This document shows, piece by piece, positions 16,864 to 23,264 of a stretch of 51,627 nucleotides of DNA. Position numbers and translations under genes: made by a program. Origin of the DNA: Chloroflexota bacterium (GTDB lineage: Bacteria > Chloroflexota > Chloroflexia > Thermomicrobiales > UBA6265); NCBI GenBank assembly GCA_023389575.1, contig JAEWEG010000038.1, positions 1-51,627 on the forward strand, given 5' to 3'. Below the pieces are notes generated by a model. It worked only from the letters and a program-made list of their open reading frames with translations. It was not told the origin of the DNA and did no database searches. Numbering within the stretch: position 1 is the stretch's first letter; the number at the start of each line of letters is the position of its first letter.

Positions 16864-18030
16864 TTACCGGCCGAGGTGAATGCGACGGTCGCCAACGACC
16901 GCGATGGCGAGCGTGACGAGGGCGACCCCCGCCGCGCCGCGATACAGGCCGGTGGTGCCAACCTGGAGCAACGCGCCGCCGATGATGGCGCCGGTGATGC
17001 TTCCCAAACCGAACGACATGGCGCTGAGCAGCGATTGGGCGGTGGCCGCCTGGGCGCGGCCCGCGATCCGGTGAGCGAGGGTGACCGAGGCCATCAGGAA
17101 GGCGCCGAAGGTCAGCCCGTGCAGGAGTTGCGATGCCACCACCAGCGCGGGCTGGTCGATGAAGCTCAGGATCGTGAACCGGACCGTGTAGGCGCCGATC
17201 GCCACCATCATCAGGTGCACGGGGCCGAGCTTGCGGAGGAGCCACCCGCCACCGGCGATGATCGGCAACTCCGCGGCGGCGCTGACGGCGAAGGCGAATC
17301 CCATCAACCTGGCGCTCGCGCCCAGCCCTTCCAGATGCACCCCGAGGTAGATGTTCAGCAGGGCACCGCAGGTGGCGAGAAGATAGGCGATGACCAGCAG
17401 CAGGACCAGCCGCCGGTTGCGGAGGATGTCGCCCAGGCCGGACAGGATCGATTGAGGGCGTCGTTCGGCCATTGGCGGCAGGCCCAGCGTGGCGACCAGC
17501 GCCAGGGAGAGGCTGGCGCCGTAGCCGACCAGGACGATCGACGAGATCGAGTCGCCGATCGCCCAGCCCATCGACAGCGTCAGCGCCATGTAGCCGAGCG
17601 ACCCCCACACCCGGAGCGAGCCATAGGATCGGCCAGATGCCTCGCTGGTGGTCATGGCATAGCTGTCCATCAGCGGAGGGATGGGCACGGTGACAATCGC
17701 CAGCAGGCCGACCAGGACGAGGATGGGGGCGAACGCGGAGAACTGGGAGATGGCGAAGCCCGTCATCGCCGCGAGCGCCAGGCCGCCGCGGAGGAGGACC
17801 CTGTGCAGCGCCCGGGCATCGGCGAGCGCGCCGAGAAATGGCCCGAGCAGCGCCATGCCCAGCGAGGGCAGGGCGGTGAGGAGGCCGATCTGGATGCCGT
17901 CGAAGCCGAGTTCGCGGTAGTAGAGGGCGGCGAAGGGCATGAACGCGCCAATCGCCGCGTAGAACCAGAAATATCCCCCACGGATCGACCAGGCGACCCG
18001 GGGGAAGCCCGAATGTGAGGCCGTGTGCAT
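16864..18030 (-). CDS. MFS transporter
   Basis: A 388-residue major facilitator with about twelve hydrophobic helices, resembling the MFS_1-like/nucleoside-sugar permease-like group (GGYFWFYAAIGAFMPFAALYYRELGF at the start). A family loop motif is present as LGALADARALHRVLLRGG between helices 2 and 3. The ATG at 18030 has AAGGGA about 9 bases upstream; longer in-frame extensions upstream lack hydrophobic or conserved features. Substrate unknown. It faces the Nudix gene tail to tail and diverges from the DUF4203-like gene. Confidence 0.85.
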   Translation of the reverse strand: MHTASHSGFPRVAWSIRGGYFWFYAAIGAFMPFAALYYRELGFDGIQIGLLTALPSLGMALLGPFLGALADARALHRVLLRGGLALAAMTGFAISQFSAFAPILVLVGLLAIVTVPIPPLMDSYAMTTSEASGRSYGSLRVWGSLGYMALTLSMGWAIGDSISSIVLVGYGASLSLALVATLGLPPMAERRPQSILSGLGDILRNRRLVLLLVIAYLLATCGALLNIYLGVHLEGLGASARLMGFAFAVSAAAELPIIAGGGWLLRKLGPVHLMMVAIGAYTVRFTILSFIDQPALVVASQLLHGLTFGAFLMASVTLAHRIAGRAQAATAQSLLSAMSFGLGSITGAIIGGALLQVGTTGLYRGAAGVALVTLAIAVVGDRRIHLGR

Positions 18031-18300
18031 CGGCGCGTTCCCTTGCTTGGTGATGAGTCCGGGCCGAGGTGGAAGGTCGGGCCGCTGGGTGACATTGTGA
18101 CGCCTGGGGTCGGCGAGGGCCATCTCGCCCCAGGTCCGGGGTGGCCATGTCGGGACAGGGACCGGCCGGATTGTCGATTCGAGGGCCGGATCGTGGCGAT
18201 TCCGTCCGAATTCGGTGCACATTGTCGGGAAGTGGCGGGTATAGTGGGCCGGGGTCAATCAGGTTGGGGCGGGCGCGAACGCGCCTCGCGGAGGGTGTGA

Positions 18301-18954
18301 ATGGATATTGCGCTGGGAATCCTCCTGGTGATGTTTGGCATGGTCATCACCTTTTTTGGCCTGGCTGTGTTTTTCACCACCTTGCCGCTGCTGGGGTTCC
18401 TGTTTGGGATGTTCGTAGGCGCGGCGGGGGTCGAAGCCCTGTTTGGACACAGCTTTCTCGGGTCCGTGGCTTCATGGCTGGTGGGATTCGCGGTGGGGCT
18501 GCTGTTCGGCTTCCTGGCCTGGTACTGGTGGTACGCCGGGGCGTTGCTGGCGGCCGGGGCCCTTGGCGCCGCGCTGGGGACCGGCGCGGTCCGGCTGTTC
18601 GGGGGCGATTCGGACTGGCTGCTGTTCGTGTTTGGCGCGGTCGGGTTCGTGGCGCTACTGGTGGTGGCGTTGGCGCTCAACCTGCCGACGTACGTGGTGA
18701 TCGTGAACACCTCGGTGGCCGGCGCGACCGTGGTGGTGAGCGGTGTGCTGCTGGTGTTCAACCAGGTCGACCACGGGGAGCTGGGCCGGGGAACCGCCGT
18801 GGCCATCATCAACGAGTCGTGGTGGTGGTGGCTGGTGGCGGCCGTGTTCTCCGTGATCGGCATCCTGTTCCAGATGACGATGCGAAAGGCGTTGGCGCTG
18901 CCACCGGACCGCTGGATCACCGGGAGCGAGGCGGTGAAGCGGCAGCGTGGGTGA
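18301..18954 (+). CDS. DUF4203/TMEM198-like multipass membrane protein
   Basis: A 217-residue integral membrane protein with about seven hydrophobic segments, rich in Gly and aromatic residues (for example SWLVGFAVGLLFGFLAWYWW). The pattern of Gly-rich helices matches the TM7SF3/TMEM198 domain (DUF4203); the function of bacterial members is unknown. The ATG at 18301 has GGAGG 6 bases upstream. A TATAGT at 18240-18245 could be a -10 element, but no good -35 is present. A hairpin follows directly after the stop. It does not share an operon with its neighbours. Confidence 0.7.
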   Translation: MDIALGILLVMFGMVITFFGLAVFFTTLPLLGFLFGMFVGAAGVEALFGHSFLGSVASWLVGFAVGLLFGFLAWYWWYAGALLAAGALGAALGTGAVRLFGGDSDWLLFVFGAVGFVALLVVALALNLPTYVVIVNTSVAGATVVVSGVLLVFNQVDHGELGRGTAVAIINESWWWWLVAAVFSVIGILFQMTMRKALALPPDRWITGSEAVKRQRG

Positions 18955-18955
18955 C

Positions 18956-18974
18956 GGAGGGCGTTCGCCCTTCC
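18956..18974 (+). terminator. Stem-loop after the DUF4203-like gene
   Basis: GGAGGGCG (18956-18963), TT loop, then CGCCCTTCC (18966-18974): an 8-bp stem with one bulge immediately after the stop codon. It separates this gene from the large regulator gene downstream. No U-tract follows. Confidence 0.4.
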
Positions 18975-19189
18975 CTCCTCCGCGATTCTTATGCACAACG
19001 CACAGGCCGTGGTCAGGAACATGGGTCACCATGCATTGTGGATAGCCCGACAATCCCAGTGCTTTTTGTGAAAGTGTCGTGATAAGATCAATGGACTGGG
19101 ACACGATCTGCTTTAGACACGTGCTGCGGTGCCATGGTGCGGCAACAGCGCGCAATACGGGGAAACCCGTACGTTGAGGACGACTGGCC

Positions 19190-21619
19190 TTGCAGGCTTT
19201 CACCAACAAGTCCGATACGTTGTTGAGCCCATTGGCCGCCGGACATGGTCCCTCGTTCCAGGAGCGGATCACGGGGCCACCGATTCCCCTTACCCCCCTC
19301 ATCGGTCGCGGCGGCGAACTGGAACTGATTGCCCGGTTGCTCGATGACGGAGCGCGGCTCCTGACATTGACCGGGCCTCCCGGCGTCGGCAAGTCCCGCC
19401 TGGCGGTGGAAGCCGGCATCGAACTGGGCGCGTCGTTTGGGGGTGCCGTGGTTTGGGTGCCCCTTGCCCATCTCGATACTGTCGCCAGGGTCGTTTCCGC
19501 CATCGCCCGCCACATGGGCCTGGATGGCCTGACCGATTTCCGCCGGCTTTCCCAGGCGATCGGTTCCGAGCGGGTGCTGCTGATCGTCGACAACCTGGAG
19601 CACCTGCCGGGCGTGGGCAGCGTGCTGGTTGAACTGTTGCGCTCCTGCCCATCTCTCGTGATCCTGGCCACCAGCCGGACGCTGCTGCGCGTGACCGGCG
19701 AGTACACCATCCGGTTGCGGCCGCTCGAAATGCCCCGGTTCAGTCGCGAAACCACGCCCACCGATATCCTGGACAGCGAGGCTGTGCAGCTTTTCCTGGA
19801 GCGCGCCCGGGCGATCGTGCCCGAGTTCCAGGCCGACGAGCAGGCCGTCTGGATCGCGGCCGACATTTGCAGCCGGGTGGAGGGCATTCCGCTGGCGATC
19901 GAATTGCTTGCCGCGCGGTTGACCTACCTGCCCTTGACCACGCTGCGGTCTGGGCTCCACCGGCGCCTGCCGTTCCTGACGACCGATTCCATCGACCGGC
20001 CCAGCCGCCAGCGCACCATGCGCAATGCCATTGCCTGGAGCTACGACCTGCTTTCGCCGGAGGAGCAATTCTGCCATCGCAACCTCGCTATTCATTCGGG
20101 CGGGTTCCGGCTCCGTGCGTCCAGCTACGTGCTGGGCCAGTATCACGGTCTGGTCCAGGACGATGGCGCGCTGGAGCGTGAAGGGGAGACATGGTCCGAG
20201 CCGTACGATGTCATCGCCAAGCTCACCGATCATAGCCTGCTGCAAACGGGAACCGACCCCGACGGTGAGCCTCGCTACTCGATGCTGGAGACGATCCGCG
20301 AGTTCGCGCTGGAGCAGCTCGACGCCAACGGCGAGCGCGACCTGGCCGAGCGGGCCCGGGTTCGCGGATTGCTGGACCTGCTGGCCCGGTGCGAACTCGC
20401 GCCGTGTTCGGCCGATGGCGACAGCTTGCTGGCGCTGGTGGAAGCCGAGTACGCCAATATAACGCAGGCGCTTTCGTGGCTGTGCGCGTCGGAGGAGTGG
20501 GCGCTCGCCGAGCACCTCGCGGGGAGGCTGGCCCACAACTGGATCGCGCTCGGCCGGGTGGGAGAGTGTCATGCCTGGCTGGAGCGCATCCTGGCGCACC
20601 GGCCGGCCAGCGATTGCCTGCACCACGCGCGGGCGCTGATCGGGCTTGGCTATTGCCTGTTGTTCCGCGAGGAACTGGAGCGCGCCGCCAGCCTGTTTCG
20701 GGAAGCGGTGGAGACGACGCGAAGCAGCGAGGCCGCGATTCTCCATGCCCGGGCACTGGTGGGCCTGGGCAAGGCGGAAACCTGGTTGCGCCACATCGAC
20801 CGCGCCCAGGAGGCGCTGGAATCCGCCCGGTCGATGGTGGGAACCATTCGCGATCCGTCCATCGCGGTGTTTGTCGAGGGGCTGGCGGTCTCGAACCTGG
20901 GCGTGCTGGCGCACTGCCAGGGCGATCTCGCCTCGGCCACCAGCCACTACCGGCGGGCGCTCGACATCAGGCGGCAGGCGGGCGATCTGCAGGGCGTAAG
21001 CCGGTCGCTGGCCAATCTCGGGCATCTCGCCGCTGGCCAGCACCAGCATGTCGCCGCCCTGGGGTATTTTCGCGAGGCCCTGGAGCAGCCCGTCACCCAC
21101 CACGACCCCCGGGTGACCTCCGGCATCCTGGTATCTTCGGCGCGGATCGCCATGCGGGAGGGGAATGTCGAGTTCGCCAGCCAGTTGCTTGGTACCGCGA
21201 ACGCGATTCGCGAATCGGCGGGCATCAACGATAGTTCGGCGATCGACCCTGACCTCGCCGGCGAGATCGCGCGGGCAACCGGTCTCCAGGAAACCGTATT
21301 CCAGGTCCGGCAACCGGTGGTCAACGCCCTCGTGCAGCCGATGGATTCCGTCATCGCCATCATTCGCGAACTGGAAGCGTCGGCCAGCGGAGGGGAGGCT
21401 CCCACCACGCCGGCGACCGATCGCTATGGCCTCACGGCGCGCGAGATCGAGGTGTTGCGCGAGGTCGCGCTCCACCAGACCGACCGCGAAATCGCCGAAG
21501 TGCTGTTCATCAGCCGACGCACGGTGGGGTTCCATGTCGCGAGCATCCTGCGGAAGCTGGGTGTCGAGTCGCGGCGGCAGGCCACGCAGCTGGCGGTGGA
21601 AGAGCGGTTGATCGTCTGA
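19190..21619 (+). CDS. Large ATP-binding LuxR-family transcriptional regulator
   Basis: An 809-residue LAL/STAND-type regulator. An N-terminal NB-ARC-like ATPase shows Walker A (TGPPGVGKSRL, Lys near residue 68) and Walker B (RVLLIVDNLEH). A TPR-like helical middle follows (about residues 400-720, for example AILHARALVGLGKAETWLRHIDRAQEAL, given here in part). A C-terminal LuxR helix-turn-helix ends the protein (LTAREIEVLREVALHQTDREIAEVLF, then RTVGFHVASILRKLGV). Such proteins activate transcription after ligand and ATP binding. The TTG at 19190 with GAGGA about 9 bases upstream is the apparent start. The gene lies 326 bases upstream of the first RiPP precursor in the same direction, making it the likely pathway activator. 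Confidence 0.88.
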   Translation: MQAFTNKSDTLLSPLAAGHGPSFQERITGPPIPLTPLIGRGGELELIARLLDDGARLLTLTGPPGVGKSRLAVEAGIELGASFGGAVVWVPLAHLDTVARVVSAIARHMGLDGLTDFRRLSQAIGSERVLLIVDNLEHLPGVGSVLVELLRSCPSLVILATSRTLLRVTGEYTIRLRPLEMPRFSRETTPTDILDSEAVQLFLERARAIVPEFQADEQAVWIAADICSRVEGIPLAIELLAARLTYLPLTTLRSGLHRRLPFLTTDSIDRPSRQRTMRNAIAWSYDLLSPEEQFCHRNLAIHSGGFRLRASSYVLGQYHGLVQDDGALEREGETWSEPYDVIAKLTDHSLLQTGTDPDGEPRYSMLETIREFALEQLDANGERDLAERARVRGLLDLLARCELAPCSADGDSLLALVEAEYANITQALSWLCASEEWALAEHLAGRLAHNWIALGRVGECHAWLERILAHRPASDCLHHARALIGLGYCLLFREELERAASLFREAVETTRSSEAAILHARALVGLGKAETWLRHIDRAQEALESARSMVGTIRDPSIAVFVEGLAVSNLGVLAHCQGDLASATSHYRRALDIRRQAGDLQGVSRSLANLGHLAAGQHQHVAALGYFREALEQPVTHHDPRVTSGILVSSARIAMREGNVEFASQLLGTANAIRESAGINDSSAIDPDLAGEIARATGLQETVFQVRQPVVNALVQPMDSVIAIIRELEASASGGEAPTTPATDRYGLTAREIEVLREVALHQTDREIAEVLFISRRTVGFHVASILRKLGVESRRQATQLAVEERLIV

Positions 21620-21642
21620 TCGTCTCCCTCGCGGCGTGTGCC

Positions 21643-21733
21643 TGGTATTCGCTACCGGGCATGGGCCGGTATTCCCAGCCGCTAAAACCGGTATTTCCTC
21701 ACAGTATTCAGCGCGCGATTCCTCCGGCAGACT
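21643..21733 (+). promoter_or_regulatory. Putative activator sites and promoter of precursor 1
   Basis: GGTATT occurs three times at 21644, 21668 and 21690, spaced 24 and 22 bases (about two helical turns). It is followed by CCTC.CAGTAT and, downstream, TCCGGCAGACT near 21723. The positions of the last two repeats, the CAGTAT and the TCCGGCAGACT are conserved upstream of precursor 2 (GGTA at 22459 and 22482). The pattern suits a LuxR-type activator binding beside a promoter. The rest of 21620-21945 holds no gene. Confidence 0.45.
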
Positions 21734-21838
21734 GACGTTGAGGAGTCGTGTTTGTTGTGAAGAGTGTTCGGCGCTGGCGTTCGTGGGCCGTATCCGGGTG
21801 GTCCCCGTGTCCCGGGTCGAACATCCACCAGCGAGCCG

Positions 21839-21860
21839 TTCCGGCATGGCATGGGCCATG
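21839..21860 (+). promoter_or_regulatory. Conserved leader hairpin/operator upstream of precursor 1
   Basis: A 22-base block identical to the one at 22630-22651 contains the dyad CATGGC-ATGG-GCCATG (21845-21860). It ends exactly 85 bases before the precursor ATG, as does the second copy. Exact conservation where the flanks have drifted suggests a regulatory site in DNA or RNA. Confidence 0.5.
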
Positions 21861-21945
21861 GAGGAGTTGCCGGGCCGTTTCGGCGACTCCAGCGTGATGT
21901 ACGGGGCTCCGGACCTCCGGAGTTCCCAGGCAAGGAGGTATTCGC

Positions 21946-22302
21946 ATGGCACAAAATCCGGTGGAAGCGCAGCGAATCATTGGTCAGGTCAGCGCCCAGG
22001 CACTGACCGACGAGGCGTATCGCACCCGCCTGCAGGGCGATCCGAAGGGCGTGCTCGCCGAGAGCGGCCTCGAGCTTCCCGCGGACCTGAATGTGAAGGT
22101 CCTTTCGCAGTTCGACCAGATTCCCGCTGGCGAAGCCAACACGTTACACCTCGTGGTTGGCGCTCACGCCGACCAGCTGTCGCATGAAGAGCTGAGCGCG
22201 GTGGCCGGTGGTGGCACCTGTCAGTCCACGGCGAGCACCGCGTTCTGCGTCCCGTCCTGCGTGTCGTCGGCGTCCACCGCGTCCACGGAGTGCCCGGGAT
22301 AG
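21946..22302 (+). CDS. NHLP-leader RiPP precursor peptide 1
   Basis: A 118-residue precursor with a nitrile-hydratase-like leader (NHLP/TOMM family): residues 1-87 include EAYRTRLQGDPKGVLAESGLELP and the VKVLSQFD and TLHLVVG strands, ending SAVA-GGG at 85-90. The core (91-118) holds 12 Ser/Thr and 4 Cys (92, 101, 105, 116) in 28 residues; it begins TCQSTASTAFC and ends CVSSASTASTECPG. The C39 exporter should cut after the GG. The Ser/Thr/Cys-rich core matches the azole, dehydration and epimerisation enzymes encoded downstream. AAGGAGG stands 7 bases before the ATG. It is a near duplicate of precursor 2, with 82 of 90 leader positions identical. Confidence 0.93.
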   Translation: MAQNPVEAQRIIGQVSAQALTDEAYRTRLQGDPKGVLAESGLELPADLNVKVLSQFDQIPAGEANTLHLVVGAHADQLSHEELSAVAGGGTCQSTASTAFCVPSCVSSASTASTECPG

Positions 22303-22310
22303 CCCAGCCG

Positions 22311-22341
22311 TCCCCGCGCCGCCCAGCGCCGCGCGTGGGGA
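22311..22341 (+). terminator. Stem-loop after precursor 1
   Basis: TCCCC-GCGC (22311-22319) pairs with GCGC-GT-GGGGA (22331-22341) with a two-base bulge, 8 bases after the stop codon. It could attenuate read-through from precursor 1 or stabilise its transcript. Confidence 0.4.
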
Positions 22342-22354
22342 TGACGGAATCCGT

Positions 22355-22386
22355 CATGGCGGCTCTCCGCGAGGGGCGCCGCCATG
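22355..22386 (+). ncRNA. Strong RNA hairpin with GNRA tetraloop between the precursors
   Basis: CATGGCGGC (22355-22363) pairs perfectly with GCCGCCATG (22378-22386). Inside, after a single mismatch, CTCC pairs with GGGG around a GCGA tetraloop. The remainder of 22303-22736 holds the duplicated promoter region and no gene. It could be a terminator, mRNA stabiliser or processing site; the role is unknown. Confidence 0.4.
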
Positions 22387-22458
22387 GCCACGGTTCGCGA
22401 CCCTGAGAGGGCCGTTGCCTGTTTCGGCCGGTCCCGGTAGGTGGCCCAGGGATGACCT

Positions 22459-22651
22459 GGTAGTCCCGCCGGTTTGAAACAGGTAACACCTCCCAGTATC
22501 CACTGGGCGCCAGGTCCGGCAGACTTCTAGTGAGGAAACGCTCGATTGGGAAAACGTCTCGGCCCCGGCGCACACGCGGCCCCTGTTCGGGGTATCGGTG
22601 GGTTGTTCCGGACGGACACCAGGGAAGCATTCCGGCATGGCATGGGCCATG
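22459..22651 (+). promoter_or_regulatory. Duplicated promoter/leader region of precursor 2
   Basis: GGTA motifs at 22459 and 22482, CCTCCCAGTATCCA at about 22489-22502, TCCGGCAGACT at 22515 and the identical 22-base CATGGC-ATGG-GCCATG block at 22630-22651 repeat the region before precursor 1 at an offset of about 791 bases. The duplication thus includes both promoter and gene, so both precursors are probably regulated alike. Confidence 0.5.
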
Positions 22652-22736
22652 CAGGGCGAGTCGAGACACATTGGCTGGCCCGAGATTGATTCACGGGGTC
22701 CGGATGGATGGAACCCGGAACATGGGAGGTACTCGG

Positions 22737-23090
22737 ATGGCACAGAGTCCGGTGGAAGCACAGCGAATCATTGGCCAGGTCAGCGCCCAGGCACTGACCG
22801 ACGAGGCGTACCGCACGCGTCTGCAGGGCGACCCGAAGAGCGTCCTCGCCGAGAGCGGCCTCGAACTGCCAGAAGGCTTGAACGTGAAGGTTCTCTCGCA
22901 GTTCGACGAGATTCCGGCCGGCGACGCCAACACGCTGCACCTGGTGGTTGGCGCCACGGGCGACCAGCTTTCCCACGAGGAGCTGAGCGCGGTGGCCGGT
23001 GGCGGAAGCTGCCAGTCCACGTCGAGCACGGCCCTGACCATTCCGTCCTGCGTGTCGTCGGCGTCCACCGCGTCCACGCAGTGCAACTAG
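22737..23090 (+). CDS. NHLP-leader RiPP precursor peptide 2
   Basis: A 117-residue paralogue of precursor 1 with the same leader layout, SAVA-GGG at residues 85-90, and a 27-residue core with 14 Ser/Thr and 3 Cys (92, 105, 116). Compared with precursor 1, the core centre changes from FCV to LTI, so Cys101 becomes Thr, a swap between two residues that YcaO enzymes can heterocyclise. The segment PSCVSSASTAST and the terminal Cys are conserved. GGGAGG lies 7 bases before the ATG. It arose by tandem duplication of about 0.79 kb and shares the downstream processing enzymes. Confidence 0.93.
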   Translation: MAQSPVEAQRIIGQVSAQALTDEAYRTRLQGDPKSVLAESGLELPEGLNVKVLSQFDEIPAGDANTLHLVVGATGDQLSHEELSAVAGGGSCQSTSSTALTIPSCVSSASTASTQCN

Positions 23091-23099
23091 TCAGGCGAT

Positions 23100-23123
23100 C
23101 CGCCGCTGCTCACTGAGCGGCGG
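23100..23123 (+). terminator. Attenuator-like hairpin between precursors and enzymes
   Basis: CCGCCGCT (23100-23107) pairs with AGCGGCGG (23116-23123) around an 8-base loop, 10 bases after the precursor 2 stop. There is no U-run. RiPP operons often use such partial terminators to make more precursor than enzyme; that role is inferred. Confidence 0.45.
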
Positions 23124-23264
23124 GGTTCCGCTGGTTCTGTCCCTGGCGTTTCCACCATGTGGGTATCGCCAGGGGCGGAACGGTGGGCGGGCAGGTGATC
23201 CGGCTCGATTGGGCCGGGACAAGGGCGCCATTACCCTGGCGCGCGGAAACCGGTGTTGGGAATC

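Noticed and set aside
21839..22651. CRISPR or satellite array in the precursor region
   Set aside because: There are just two copies of a 22-base block about 790 bases apart, explained by a gene duplication.
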